The position numbers and the translations under genes are program-made. From assembly GCF_021440345.1 (NCBI RefSeq), contig NZ_JAKCNS010000074.1:1-62151 (forward strand): a stretch of DNA of 62,151 bases, in the 5' to 3' direction. Below are positions 47,244-56,652 of the stretch, piece by piece; within the stretch, counting starts at the first letter, position 1, and every line of letters starts with the position of its first letter. Under the pieces are notes generated by a model that was given only the letters and a program-made list of their open reading frames with translations, was not told the DNA's origin and did not search any database. Origin of the DNA: Kluyvera intermedia. GTDB lineage: Bacteria; Pseudomonadota; Gammaproteobacteria; Enterobacterales; Enterobacteriaceae.

Positions 47244-48310
47244 GCCATCCCCCGCGCATCAAAGTCGACCACCACATCGCCGCTGGTGGGCAGTGCCTGG
47301 CAGCTCAACACATAACCGGCGGCCAGTTCATCGGCTTCCAGGCTGTAGTTGGCGGCCATCGCCACTTCGCCGCGGACCACTTTGCATTTACAGGTGGCGC
47401 ACACGCCGCCTTTACAGGCGAACGGCAGGTCCGCCCCCTGGCGCAGCGCGGCATCCAGAATGCTGTCGTCCTCGGCGCTCAGGGAAATCAGGCGCTCACG
47501 GCCATCCTGGCGCAGCGTGACGGTACGGCCTTCCGCCTGTACACCGGTGGCGCGTTTCACGCTGGTGCCAGGGGTGTTGAAGCGCTCAAGGTGAATGGAT
47601 TTCTCCGGCATACCGAGGGCGCGCAGCGTGGTTTCCGCGTCGTCCATCATTGCCGACGGGCCGCAGATAAACGCGTCGTCAAAGCGGCTGAAATCAAGCA
47701 GGTGTTCGGAGAGTGCGCGCAGCTTGTCGCCGTCAATGCGCCCTTGCAGCAGATCGCTGTCCATCGACTCCTGACTGAACAGGTGCACCACCTGCAAACG
47801 CTGCGGGTAGCGATCCTTCAGATCGGCCAGCGCCTGGCGGAACATCATGCTATGGCTGCTGCGGTTGCCGTAAATCAGCGTGAAACGGCTGTCGTTTTCG
47901 GTCGCCAGCGTGGCTTCAATAATCGCCATCATCGGGGTGATACCGGAACCGGCGGCAATCGCCAGGTAGTTAGCGCGGCGCTCGGCAGACGGCTGATAGC
48001 CAAAGTGGCCCTGCGGCACCATCACTTCAAATTCCATGCCCTGCTGGATATCGCTCTGGGCATAGCGCGAGAAGCGGCCGCCGTCGATAGCTTTCACCGC
48101 CACGCTGATTTCGGACGGCGAGCGGCTGCGGCAGATGGAGTAGCAGCGGCGCAGCTCTTCACCGCCAAGGCGGGTTTTCAGCGTCAGATGCTGGCCGGGG
48201 CGAAAGGCGTAAACGCTGCGCAGTGCGTCGGGAATGGCGAAGGTGATGGTCACCGCATCGCGGGTTTCCGGCTCGACGCTTGCCACGGTAAGCGAATGAA
48301 ATGTTGTCAT
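47240..48310 (-). CDS. paaE: phenylacetyl-CoA epoxidase reductase subunit
   Basis: The 356-residue protein passes electrons from NADPH through FAD and a plant-type 2Fe-2S cluster to the PaaABC oxygenase. The FAD motif is RRCYSICRS, with NADP-binding AGSGITPMMAIIEATL. The C-terminal ferredoxin domain has CKGGVCATCKCKV and a fourth Cys in YVLSCQ. The start at 48310 gives the E. coli length; the longer frame has no homology. It is seven bases after paaD. Confidence 0.97.
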   Translation of the reverse strand: MTTFHSLTVASVEPETRDAVTITFAIPDALRSVYAFRPGQHLTLKTRLGGEELRRCYSICRSRSPSEISVAVKAIDGGRFSRYAQSDIQQGMEFEVMVPQGHFGYQPSAERRANYLAIAAGSGITPMMAIIEATLATENDSRFTLIYGNRSSHSMMFRQALADLKDRYPQRLQVVHLFSQESMDSDLLQGRIDGDKLRALSEHLLDFSRFDDAFICGPSAMMDDAETTLRALGMPEKSIHLERFNTPGTSVKRATGVQAEGRTVTLRQDGRERLISLSAEDDSILDAALRQGADLPFACKGGVCATCKCKVVRGEVAMAANYSLEADELAAGYVLSCQALPTSGDVVVDFDARGMA

Positions 48311-48317
48311 CGCAACC

Positions 48318-48815
48318 TCAAATACATTTAAAGTAATCAAAGGGTTCACGGCAGCTGTCGCAGCGATAGAGCGCTTTACAGGCCGTCGAACCGAATTCGC
48401 TGATAAGCGAGGTGTGGGTGCTACCGCAGCGCGGACACAGCACTTCGCTCGGCATTTCCGCATGGCAGGCGTGGGCCTGCGGCGGGCTGATGCCGTACTG
48501 GCGCAGACGCTCGCGGGCGTCCGGGCTCATCCAGTCGGTGGTCCATGCCGGGTCAAGCTGCAGAACAATGTGCACCGGCGTATAACCGTGCTCGGTCATT
48601 ACCGAACGAATCTCACCCAGCAGGTGCTCAGTCGCCGGGCAGCCGGAGTACGTTGGCGTAAAGCCAATCACCCAGCCGTCGCCATGACGTTCAACGCTTC
48701 TGACCATGCCAAGGTCGGTAATCGTCAGTACCGGCACTTCCGGATCGGGGATGGCGCTGAGCAATCCCCAGACGGTGCGCACCTCGGCGGGTGCGATTGC
48801 AGCCAGACGTTGCAT
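48318..48815 (-). CDS. paaD: phenylacetyl-CoA epoxidase maturation protein PaaD (DUF59/MIP18 type)
   Basis: The 165-residue protein belongs to the MIP18/SufT-like iron-sulfur assembly group (IPDPEVPVLTITDLGMVRSV and PTYSGCPATEHL). It has a C-terminal zinc-ribbon-like tail with CPRCGSTHT and CDSCREPFDYFKC. It probably assists cluster assembly in PaaE. The start at 48815 equals the E. coli length; Met codons three and six residues upstream are less likely. Confidence 0.95.
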   Translation of the reverse strand: MQRLAAIAPAEVRTVWGLLSAIPDPEVPVLTITDLGMVRSVERHGDGWVIGFTPTYSGCPATEHLLGEIRSVMTEHGYTPVHIVLQLDPAWTTDWMSPDARERLRQYGISPPQAHACHAEMPSEVLCPRCGSTHTSLISEFGSTACKALYRCDSCREPFDYFKCI

Positions 48816-48826
48816 AGCCACCTCCA

Positions 48827-49582
48827 TTACCACTGCTGACCGGGATACGAACGCTGCAGATACTGCATTTCCGCCAGCATCGGCCCCAGATGTTCGCTGT
48901 GCAGGCCCTGCTTACCGCCGCTGCGGAACGCGGCTTCCTGCGGGATCTGTAAGCCGGAGTCGAGCAGCGCGGTATGCACCGTGGTCTGCCATTCGGCCTC
49001 AAGTTCACGCGAGTCGACGGCGATCCCCTGCTCAACCAGCGTTAATTCCAGCTCATCGGCCATAAACAGCTCGCCGGTAAAACGCCACAGGCTGTCGACC
49101 GCCTGCTGCATCCGCTGGGCGGAGAGCTCGGAGCCGTTGCCCAGTCGCTCCAGCCAGCCGCGGCTAAAACGCTGGTGATAGCGCACTTCTTTCAGTCCTT
49201 TGGCGGCAATCGCGGCAATCTGCGCATCGCGGCTGTTGACCAGACGGCTGAACAGCGCCACGTGCCAGGCGTCGATAAAGAACTGACGAGCAATGGTGTC
49301 GGCAAAGTTGCCGTTCGGTTGTTCAACCAGCAGCAGATTGCGGAACTGACGTTCGTCGCGGCCGAAGGCCAGCGTATCTTCGTCGCCGCTGCCGGAGAGT
49401 TCGGCGGCGTAGCTTAAGAAATTGCGCGCCTGCCCCAGCAGATCCAGACCGATATTGGCCAGCGCCAGATCAATTTCCAGCTCCGGCGCATGGCCGCACC
49501 AGGCGCCTAAGCGCTGGGCCAGCACGAGGCCGTTATCGCCCAGACGCAGGGCATACGTTGCAACAGGATTCAGGTTATTCAT
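48827..49582 (-). CDS. paaC: phenylacetyl-CoA epoxidase structural subunit PaaC
   Basis: The 251-residue ferritin-like subunit pairs with PaaA in the oxygenase core but lacks the full diiron ligand set. Typical segments are YALRLGDNGLVLAQRLGAWC, DLLGQARNFLSYAAEL and GLKEVRYHQRFSRGWLERLG. E. coli PaaC is 248 residues. The start at 49582 (MNNLNPVATYALRL) matches the family. It lies seven bases after paaB and 11 before paaD. Confidence 0.96.
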   Translation of the reverse strand: MNNLNPVATYALRLGDNGLVLAQRLGAWCGHAPELEIDLALANIGLDLLGQARNFLSYAAELSGSGDEDTLAFGRDERQFRNLLLVEQPNGNFADTIARQFFIDAWHVALFSRLVNSRDAQIAAIAAKGLKEVRYHQRFSRGWLERLGNGSELSAQRMQQAVDSLWRFTGELFMADELELTLVEQGIAVDSRELEAEWQTTVHTALLDSGLQIPQEAAFRSGGKQGLHSEHLGPMLAEMQYLQRSYPGQQW

Positions 49583-49589
49583 CGCTGCC

Positions 49590-49877
49590 TCACATATGTT
49601 CCATGCCGTCCGGCACGGTATAGAACGTTGGGTGACGGTAGACTTTGCTTTCCGCCGGGTCGAAGAACTCACCGCGTTCTTCCGGCTGCGAGGCGACGAT
49701 GCTGCTGGCTTTTACCACCCAGATAGAGCAGCCTTCGCTGCGGCGGGTGTAGGCATCACGGGCATTTTCCAGCGCCATCTGGTCATCGGCGGCGTGCAGG
49801 CTTCCCACGTGGCGGTGCGACAGCCCCTGTTTGCTGCGGACAAAAACTTCGTATAACGGCCAGTATGTGTTGCTCAT
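49590..49877 (-). CDS. paaB: phenylacetyl-CoA epoxidase subunit PaaB
   Basis: The 95-residue small subunit is needed for assembly or activity of the PaaABCE oxygenase. It matches E. coli PaaB in length and in WPLYEVFVRSKQGLSHRHVG, HAADDQMALENARDAYTRR and the His-rich tail near PDGMEHM. The start at 49877 has AAGGAGAAAGAGA upstream. It lies 11 bases after paaA. Confidence 0.97.
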   Translation of the reverse strand: MSNTYWPLYEVFVRSKQGLSHRHVGSLHAADDQMALENARDAYTRRSEGCSIWVVKASSIVASQPEERGEFFDPAESKVYRHPTFYTVPDGMEHM

Positions 49878-49888
49878 TCTCTTTCTCC

Positions 49889-50818
49889 TTAGGCGGCGTC
49901 GCGGGCCTGTTGTTTTTGAGCATGTGCCAGCGCGGCTTCGCGCACCCATGCCCCCTCTTCCCAGGCCTTACGTTTCGCGCCCAGACGTTCGTGGTTACAA
50001 ATGCCACGCCCGTTGATAACTTCGTTGAGTTCCTGCCAGTCAATTTCGCCGTAGCGATAGTGGCCGCTCTCTGCGTCCAACTGCAGGTCGGCATCCGGCA
50101 CTTTCATACCGAGGATCTCAACCTGTGGAACGGTGTTGTCGACAAAGCGCTGACGCAGTTCATCGTTGGAGTGCAGTTTGATTTTCCACGCCATGCTGCG
50201 CGCGCTGTTTGGCGAGTTGTCATCGCTTGGCCCAAACATCATCAGCGCCGGCCACCAGAAGCGGTTAATCGCGTCTTGCAGCATTTGCCGTTGCTCTTCG
50301 CTGCCCGCAGCCAGCGCCATGCAGGCTTCAAAGCCCTGACGCTGGTGGAAGCTCTCTTCTTTACAGATTTTCACCATCGCTCGTGCATACGGGCCGTATG
50401 AAGTACGGCACAGCGCGACCTGGTTGACGATCGCCGCGCCATCAACCAGCCAGCCAATCACGCCGATGTCGGCCCAGGTCAGGGTTGGGTAGTTAAAGAT
50501 GGAGGAGTACTTCATCTGCCCGTCGAGCATTTTCTGGTACAGATCTTCGCGGGCGCAGCCGAGGGTTTCGGCGGCGCTGTAGAGATACAGGCCGTGCCCG
50601 GCTTCATCCTGCACTTTCGCCAGCAGAATCGCTTTGCGACGAAGCGTTGGAGCGCGGGTTATCCAGTTGCCTTCCGGCAGCATGCCGACAATCTCGGAGT
50701 GCGCATGCTGGCCAATCTGGCGGATCAGCGTTTTACGGTAGGCATCGGGCATCCAGTCCTGCGGTTCGATGGCTGTTTCCTGCGCGATGCGCTGGTCAAA
50801 GCGTTGTTCTTCTGTCAC
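49889..50818 (-). CDS. paaA: phenylacetyl-CoA epoxidase catalytic diiron subunit PaaA
   Basis: The 309-residue subunit carries the diiron site that epoxidises the ring of phenylacetyl-CoA with O2. Carboxylate/His ligand motifs are seen in [19 protein letters not shown] and [19 protein letters not shown], spaced as in ferritin-like oxygenases. Length matches E. coli PaaA. It is first of the paaABCDEFGHIJK operon, facing paaZ across a 285-bp gap with PaaX-type sites. Confidence 0.97.
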   Translation of the reverse strand: MTEEQRFDQRIAQETAIEPQDWMPDAYRKTLIRQIGQHAHSEIVGMLPEGNWITRAPTLRRKAILLAKVQDEAGHGLYLYSAAETLGCAREDLYQKMLDGQMKYSSIFNYPTLTWADIGVIGWLVDGAAIVNQVALCRTSYGPYARAMVKICKEESFHQRQGFEACMALAAGSEEQRQMLQDAINRFWWPALMMFGPSDDNSPNSARSMAWKIKLHSNDELRQRFVDNTVPQVEILGMKVPDADLQLDAESGHYRYGEIDWQELNEVINGRGICNHERLGAKRKAWEEGAWVREAALAHAQKQQARDAA

Positions 50819-51103
50819 GTCATCACCTTATGATTCCGATAAATTCAACAAATCAATTTTTGTGAATCACTTTGTTTTATAAAAGTTACATCTTAGTTAA
50901 ATAAAACCACAAATTTTGTTTGTTAATTTTGTGATGCGTACCGCAAAGGCTTTTGCAAAACCTCTTATAAACAGCCACGTGACGCATTGTCGCTTCGTGT
51001 CCGCGATCGCATTGTTAACAAATTATTAAAATCAGGCTTGCATTTTATGATTCAGAAAAGAACTATTTATAGCGAGATTACGTAACATATCTGGAGATTT
51101 ACG
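50819..51103. promoter_or_regulatory. paaA/paaZ divergent promoter region with PaaX-type boxes
   Basis: Three words match the core of the E. coli PaaX site (TRTGATTC context): TTATGATTCCGAT (50828-50840), AAAGTGATTCACAAA on the minus strand (about 50859-50873), and TTTATGATTCAGAAA (51044-51058). The first two lie just upstream of paaA and the third about 45 bases before paaZ. The gap is AT-rich, compatible with IHF bending. Repression by PaaX and release by phenylacetyl-CoA are known in E. coli and inferred here. Confidence 0.65.
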
Positions 51104-53149
51104 ATGCAGAAGTTAGCCAGCTATTTATCCGGCACCTGGCAGACAGGCCAGGGCCGCACCCGCACCATTCACCACGCCATCAGCGGCGAAGCACTGTGGG
51201 AAGTGACCAGCGAAGGTCTGGATATGGCGCAGGCGCGTCGTTTCGCTATCGAGAACGGTGGCAAAGCCTTACAGGCAATGACCTTTATTGAACGCAGCGC
51301 AATGCTCAAAGCAGTGGCAAAACATCTGCTGGAGCTAAAAGCTGATTTCTACGCCATTTCTGCCGAAACCGGCGCCACCCGCGCCGACAGCTGGGTGGAT
51401 ATTGAAGGCGGTATCGGCACCCTCTTCACCTACGCCGGGCTTGGCGGGCGTGAGCTGCCGGACGATACCCTGTGGCCGGAAGATGAGCTGATCCCCCTGT
51501 CTAAACAGGGCGGCTTTGCCGCACGCCACGTACTGACCTCGAAATCCGGGGTAGCGGTACATATCAACGCCTTCAACTTCCCGTGCTGGGGCATGTTAGA
51601 AAAGCTGGCGCCAACCTGGCTTGCCGGGATGCCGGCTATCATCAAACCGGCCACCGCCACCGCGCAGTTGACGCAGGCAATGGTCAAAGCGATTGTCGAG
51701 AGTGGTCTGGTACCAAACGGTGCGATCAGCCTGATTTGCGGCGGCGCGGGCTCTCTGCTCGACGAGCTTGATAGCCAGGACGTGGTGACCTTTACCGGTT
51801 CGGCCCATACCGGGCAGCAGCTGCGCGTGCATCCGAATCTGGTGGCGAAATCGATTCCATTCACCATGGAAGCCGACTCGCTCAACTGCTGCGTTTTAGG
51901 CGATGATGTGACTCCTGAACAGCCGGAATTCGCGCTGTTTATCCGCGAAGTGGTGCGTGAGATGACGGCGAAAGCTGGGCAAAAATGTACCGCCATTCGC
52001 CGTATTATCGTGCCGCAGGCACAGATTAAGGCGGTGAGCGACGCGCTGATTGCCCGTCTGCAAAAAGTGGTGGTCGGCGACCCCGCGCAGGAAGGCGTCA
52101 AAATGGGGGCGTTGGTTAACGCCGAGCAGCGCCAGGATGTGCAGGACAACGTCAACCGCCTGGTACAGGCCGGCTGCGAGGTGCTGCTGGGTGGTAAAGC
52201 CGACCTGAGCGCCGCCGGAGCCTTCTTCCCGCCAACGCTGCTGCTGTGCACCCAGCCGGATGAAGTCTCCGCCGTTCACGCCATCGAAGCCTTTGGCCCG
52301 GTAGCCACGCTGATGCCGTATCAGAATAGCTACCACGCCATGCAACTGGCGCGCGCAGGTGGCGGTAGCCTGGCCGGTACGCTGGTGACCGCCAGCGGTC
52401 CGCTGGCCCGTGAGTTTATTCTCGGTGCAGCGCGTGCGCACGGTCGTATTCAGGTGCTGAACGAAGAATCTTCCGCTGAATCAACCGGCCACGGTTCGCC
52501 GTTGCCGCAGCTGGTTCACGGTGGCCCAGGACGCGCCGGCGGTGGTGAAGAGCTGGGCGGCCTGCGCTCGGTGAAACATTACATGCAGCGCACGGCGATT
52601 CAGGGCAGCCCAACCATGCTGGCCGTTATCGGCCAGCAGTGGGTACGCGGCGCGCAGGTCGCGGAAGACCGCATTCACCCGTTCCGTAAATACTTCGAAG
52701 AGATCCAGCCGGGCGATAGCCTGCTGACCCCGCGCCGGACGCTAACCGAAGCGGACATCGTCAACTTCGCCTGTCTGAGCGGCGATCACTTCTACGCCCA
52801 CATGGACAAAATTGCCGCCGCCGAGTCGATTTTTGGCGAACGCGTGGTGCACGGTTACTTCCTGATTTCCGCCGCGGCCGGTCTGTTTGTTGATGCGGGC
52901 GTCGGCCCGGTTATCGCCAACTATGGTATGGAAAACCTGCGCTTTATTGAGCCGGTTAAGCCGGGCGACACCATTCAGGTTCGCCTGACCTGCAAGCGTA
53001 AAACGGTCAAGCGCCAGCGCAACGCCGAAGAGAAAGCCACCGGCGTGGTGGAATGGTCGGTGGAGATTTTCAACCAGCATCAGCAGGCGGTCGCCCTCTA
53101 CTCCATCCTGACGCTGGTCGCCCGTCAGCAGGGTGATTTCCCTGTCTAA
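51104..53149 (+). CDS. paaZ: oxepin-CoA hydrolase / 3-oxo-5,6-dehydrosuberyl-CoA semialdehyde dehydrogenase
   Basis: The 681-residue fusion protein opens the oxepin ring and oxidises the resulting aldehyde. Residues 1 to about 520 form an NADP aldehyde dehydrogenase with Glu256 ([10 protein letters not shown]) and nucleophile Cys295 ([12 protein letters not shown]). The C-terminal third is an R-hydratase-type hotdog domain with Asp561 and His566 ([12 protein letters not shown]). Length equals E. coli PaaZ. It is divergent from paaA and is called maoC in older Klebsiella literature because it precedes the amine oxidase gene. Confidence 0.97.
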   Translation: MQKLASYLSGTWQTGQGRTRTIHHAISGEALWEVTSEGLDMAQARRFAIENGGKALQAMTFIERSAMLKAVAKHLLELKADFYAISAETGATRADSWVDIEGGIGTLFTYAGLGGRELPDDTLWPEDELIPLSKQGGFAARHVLTSKSGVAVHINAFNFPCWGMLEKLAPTWLAGMPAIIKPATATAQLTQAMVKAIVESGLVPNGAISLICGGAGSLLDELDSQDVVTFTGSAHTGQQLRVHPNLVAKSIPFTMEADSLNCCVLGDDVTPEQPEFALFIREVVREMTAKAGQKCTAIRRIIVPQAQIKAVSDALIARLQKVVVGDPAQEGVKMGALVNAEQRQDVQDNVNRLVQAGCEVLLGGKADLSAAGAFFPPTLLLCTQPDEVSAVHAIEAFGPVATLMPYQNSYHAMQLARAGGGSLAGTLVTASGPLAREFILGAARAHGRIQVLNEESSAESTGHGSPLPQLVHGGPGRAGGGEELGGLRSVKHYMQRTAIQGSPTMLAVIGQQWVRGAQVAEDRIHPFRKYFEEIQPGDSLLTPRRTLTEADIVNFACLSGDHFYAHMDKIAAAESIFGERVVHGYFLISAAAGLFVDAGVGPVIANYGMENLRFIEPVKPGDTIQVRLTCKRKTVKRQRNAEEKATGVVEWSVEIFNQHQQAVALYSILTLVARQQGDFPV

Positions 53150-53214
53150 CGCGGTCGCCATCGCGGCACGATAACGGCGTGTGCCAACGTCGAGCCAGCG
53201 CAACAATTTACTCA

Positions 53215-53238
53215 ATGCCTCTGCGGAGGCATTTTTTT
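53215..53238 (+). terminator. strong terminator between paaZ and tynA
   Basis: TGCCTC-TGCG-GAGGCA followed by seven T is a compact, strong rho-independent terminator, 66 bases after paaZ. It separates paaZ transcripts from tynA. Confidence 0.88.
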
Positions 53239-53366
53239 GTAACTGGCAAAACTGACAAATAACCTGGCAAGCGCAAGCAAACGCTGAATGACGTTCGGCT
53301 GTTAGGTTAAGAGACTGAACAAGAAAAGCCTGGCACGGCACAACATAACGATAAGATGAGGTCACA

Positions 53367-55634
53367 ATGTCTAAAGCTTTGAATCTGTCTAAACGTAAAA
53401 CGGCGCTCGCGCTGGCTATCGCGCTGTGTTGCGCCTGGCAAAGCCCGGCCTTCGCCCACGGCGGCGAAGCGCATATGGTGCCAATGGACAAAACCTTGCA
53501 GGAATTTGGCGCGGACGTGCAGTGGGATGACTATGCGCAGATGTACACCCTGATTAAAGACGGCGCCTATGTGAAGGTGAAACCGGGCGCGAAAACCGCG
53601 ATCCTCAACGGCAAAACCCTGAATTTGCAGGCCCCGGTGGTGATGAAGCAAGGTAAAGCGTGGGTTTCTGACACCTTTATCAACGACGTGTTCCAGTCTG
53701 GCCTTGACCAGACCTTCCAGGTTGAGAAGGTGCCGCACCCGCTGAACTCGCTGTCCTCTGCCGAGATTGGCGAAGCGGTAACGATTGTGAAAGCCGCGCC
53801 TGAGTTCCAGCCAAATACCCGTTTCACCGAGATTTCCCTGCATGAGCCGGATAAAAAAGCGGTTTGGGATTTCGCCCTCAACGGCACCCCGGTGAATGCC
53901 CCGCGCACCGCCGACGTGATTATGCTCGACGGTAAGCACGTTATCGAAGCGGTCGTCGATCTGCAAAGCAAAAAGATCCTCTCCTGGACGCCAATCAAAG
54001 ATGCCCACGGCATGGTGCTGATTGACGATTTCGTCAGCGTGCAGAACATCATTAACGCCAGCACCGAGTTTGCTGACGTGCTGAAGAAACGCGGAATTAA
54101 AGACACTACCAAGGTCGTCACCACGCCGCTGACCGTCGGCTACTTCGACGGCAAAGATGGCCTCAAGCAGGACGCGCGCCTGCTGAAAGTGATCAGCTAT
54201 CTCAACACCGGCGACGGCAACTACTGGGCGCACCCGATTGAGAACCTGGTGGCCGTTGTCGATCTTGAGCAGAAAAAAATCATCAAAATTGAAGAAGGCC
54301 CGGTCATTCCGGTGCCAATGGAATCTCGTCCGTTTGATGGTCGCGATCGCGTGGCAAAATCGGTGAAACCGCTGGATATTATCGAACCAGAAGGTAAAAA
54401 CTACACCATCACCGGCGATATGGTGCACTGGCAGAACTGGGACTTCCACCTGCGCCTGAACTCCCGCGTCGGGCCGATTCTCTCTACCGTGACCTATAAC
54501 GACAACGGTAAAAAACGCCAGGTGATGTACGAAGGATCGCTGGGTGGGATGATCGTGCCTTACGGCGACCCGGATATCGGCTGGTACTTCAAAGCGTATC
54601 TGGACTCCGGCGATTACGGGATGGGCACCCTGACCTCGCCTATCGCCCGCGGTAAAGATGCGCCATCTAACGCCGTGCTGCTGGATGAAACCATTGCCGA
54701 CTACACCGGTACGCCAACCACCATTCCACGCGCGGTGGCAATCTTTGAACGTTATGCCGGGCCGGAATATAAGCACCAGGAGATGGGCCAGCCGAACGTC
54801 AGTACCGAACGTCGTGAGCTGGTGGTGCGCTGGATAAGCACCGTCGGTAACTACGACTACATCTTCGACTGGGTATTCCACGAAAACGGCACTATCGGTA
54901 TCGATGCCGGTGCAACGGGGATTGAAGCGGTGAAAGGCGTACTGGCGAAAACCATGCACGACCCAAGCGCCAAAGACGATACCCGCTACGGGACGCTGAT
55001 CGACCATAATATCGTCGGCACCACCCACCAGCATATTTACAACTTCCGCCTCGATCTCGACGTGGACGGTGAGAATAACAGCCTGGTGGCGATGGACCCG
55101 GAAGTGAAGCCAAACACCAGCGGTGGCCCGCGCACCAGCACCATGCAGGTGAACCAGTACGACATCGAAACCGAGCAGAAAGCCGCGCAGAAATATGACC
55201 CAGGCACGATTCGCCTGTTGAGCAACACCACCAAAGAAAACCGCATGGGCAATCCGGTGTCGTACCAGATTATCCCTTACGCGGGAGGCACTCACCCGGC
55301 GGCAACCGGCGCGAAATTCGCGCCAGACGAGTGGATTTATCATCGCCTGAGCTTTATGGACAAACAGTTGTGGGTCACTCGTTACCATCAGGAAGAGCGT
55401 TATCCAGAAGGTAAATACCCGAACCGTTCGGTGCACGATACCGGCCTGGGACAATATGCGAAGGATGACGAGTCGCTGAAAAATAACGATGACGTGGTAT
55501 GGATTACCACCGGGACCACCCACGTGGCTCGCGCGGAAGAGTGGCCGATTATGCCAACCGAATGGGCGCACGCACTGTTGAAACCGTGGAACTTCTTCGA
55601 CGAAACGCCAACGCTGGGCGAGAAGAAAAAGTAA
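53367..55634 (+). CDS. tynA: periplasmic copper amine oxidase (tyramine/phenethylamine oxidase)
   Basis: The 755-residue enzyme deaminates phenethylamine and tyramine to aldehydes with H2O2 and NH3 in the periplasm. It has a Sec signal peptide (KTALALAIALCCAWQSPAFA, about residues 12-31). Tyr496 in GNYDYIFDW is the precursor of topaquinone, the same position as the E. coli precursor. Copper His are in GTTHQHIYNFRLD, with a third near the C-terminus. E. coli TynA is 757. It has its own promoter region between the paaZ terminator and the start. The product feeds the paa pathway after oxidation to phenylacetate. Confidence 0.97.
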   Translation: MSKALNLSKRKTALALAIALCCAWQSPAFAHGGEAHMVPMDKTLQEFGADVQWDDYAQMYTLIKDGAYVKVKPGAKTAILNGKTLNLQAPVVMKQGKAWVSDTFINDVFQSGLDQTFQVEKVPHPLNSLSSAEIGEAVTIVKAAPEFQPNTRFTEISLHEPDKKAVWDFALNGTPVNAPRTADVIMLDGKHVIEAVVDLQSKKILSWTPIKDAHGMVLIDDFVSVQNIINASTEFADVLKKRGIKDTTKVVTTPLTVGYFDGKDGLKQDARLLKVISYLNTGDGNYWAHPIENLVAVVDLEQKKIIKIEEGPVIPVPMESRPFDGRDRVAKSVKPLDIIEPEGKNYTITGDMVHWQNWDFHLRLNSRVGPILSTVTYNDNGKKRQVMYEGSLGGMIVPYGDPDIGWYFKAYLDSGDYGMGTLTSPIARGKDAPSNAVLLDETIADYTGTPTTIPRAVAIFERYAGPEYKHQEMGQPNVSTERRELVVRWISTVGNYDYIFDWVFHENGTIGIDAGATGIEAVKGVLAKTMHDPSAKDDTRYGTLIDHNIVGTTHQHIYNFRLDLDVDGENNSLVAMDPEVKPNTSGGPRTSTMQVNQYDIETEQKAAQKYDPGTIRLLSNTTKENRMGNPVSYQIIPYAGGTHPAATGAKFAPDEWIYHRLSFMDKQLWVTRYHQEERYPEGKYPNRSVHDTGLGQYAKDDESLKNNDDVVWITTGTTHVARAEEWPIMPTEWAHALLKPWNFFDETPTLGEKKK

Positions 55635-55684
55635 GTCACACGGTGATTTCAGCGTCAATCGCGCTAAATCCATAAGGTCTGTCG

Positions 55685-55718
55685 AAAGAGCCCGCCATCC
55701 TGCGGGCTCTTTTTTTTG
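55685..55718 (+). terminator. terminator of tynA
   Basis: AAAGAGCCCGC and GCGGGCTCTTT form an 11-bp stem with a short loop followed by a T run, about 50 bases after tynA. Confidence 0.9.
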
Positions 55719-55760
55719 CCAGCCGGGGCCAACGGCTATCTGCGTCGTAATTCAGCACGC

Positions 55761-56015
55761 TTACCGTTTCGTCTGCGCGATGAGAAAATCGATAAGCACT
55801 CTGACCCGCTTGCTCCTGCCCGCGCTCTTTAGGTAGTAAAGATAGACCGCCGGGTACTTCCGCCAGTAATTTTCCATTCCCGGGACAAACTGCGCTTTGT
55901 CCGGCTGCAGCTGATATACCGGCTCAAACAGCCTGCCGATACCCAAGCTGGTTAAAATCACATAAGAGATCTTCGCACAAAGCCATATCAGCGAAACGAA
56001 GCGCGAGCATCTCAC
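55761..56015 (-). pseudogene. C-terminal remnant of a LysR-family regulator
   Basis: About 65 residues from LTSLGIGRLFEPVYQLQPDK through YPAVYLYYLKSAGRSKRVRV to IDFLIAQTKR match the end of a LysR effector domain. The first 20 residues of the open frame do not fit. The DNA-binding domain and most of the effector domain are missing and are not found upstream, where emrE begins. It marks a deletion or insertion junction at the edge of the accessory region. Confidence 0.7.
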
Positions 56016-56093
56016 CGCGTTGGGTTTATGTTCAAACTCATCTAACCCTTTGTGATAAAATATTTGTTTTAGACTGCCACATAGGGTCAGATT

Positions 56094-56426
56094 TTGAATT
56101 CATACATTTTTCTTGCTGGGGCCATCGTAGCTGAAGTCATCGGTACGACACTGATGAAGTTCTCCGACGGATTTACACGCCTTTGGCCATCTGTAGCAAC
56201 CATCGTGTGCTACTGCACTGCCTTTTATTTGCTTGCTCAGACGCTGTCGACTATTCCAACGGGTATTGCATACGCAATTTGGTCTGGCGCTGGGATAGTA
56301 TTAATCAGTCTTTTAGCTTGGTTGGTCAGTGGGCAGAAGCTTGATTTCCCCGCGATCGCAGGTATGTTCCTTATTTGTGCCGGGGTGCTTGTTATTAATA
56401 TTTTTTCAAAATCCGCCCCACATTAA
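56094..56426 (+). CDS. emrE: EmrE-type small multidrug resistance transporter
   Basis: The 110-residue protein has four helices and matches E. coli EmrE end to end in length. It has the proton/drug-coupling Glu14 (AIVAEVIGTTLMKFSDGFTR), IPTGIAYAIWSGAGIVLIS and the C-terminal SKSAPH. As an antiparallel dimer it exports quaternary and aromatic cations. The only start that gives this length is TTG at 56094 with AGGGT about eight bases upstream. It lies between the LysR remnant and an AT-rich segment, so it is probably acquired or rearranged. Confidence 0.92.
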   Translation: MNSYIFLAGAIVAEVIGTTLMKFSDGFTRLWPSVATIVCYCTAFYLLAQTLSTIPTGIAYAIWSGAGIVLISLLAWLVSGQKLDFPAIAGMFLICAGVLVINIFSKSAPH

Positions 56427-56463
56427 TCCTTCTGGAAGCGTGTCGAAGACTTGGTGCGCTTAG

Positions 56464-56485
56464 ATGTTTTTTAAATTAAAAACAT
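56464..56485 (+). terminator. AT-rich hairpin after emrE
   Basis: ATGTTTTT and AAAAACAT form an 8-bp stem 37 bases after the emrE stop. A second, more complex dyad (TTCTC...GAGAA with GTAGA...TCTAC inside) lies at about 56516-56552. Either may terminate emrE or the convergent kinase gene. Confidence 0.4.
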
Positions 56486-56652
56486 TATTTGCAAATTCAT
56501 TTAACTTAAGACCGGTTCTCGTGCGCAGTAGACTCCTGTACTCTACGAGAATACCCGCATTTGGCCAGTAGCGAAGTTTTAAAATCGCATCCTTTATTTT
56601 TACTTACATTTGAATCATCAACCATAATTAATTTGGTCTGTATGCAGAGTTG

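Noticed and set aside
53307-55673. A very long open frame (about 790 codons) antisense to tynA.
   Set aside because: It mirrors the codon structure of tynA, has no ribosome site or domain signature, and its sequence is the Arg/His/Val-rich type produced by the complement of GC-rich genes.
56427-56652. A possible integron attC site next to the emrE-like SMR gene.
   Set aside because: The dyads here lack the RYYYAAC/GTTRRRY cores, and no integrase is nearby.
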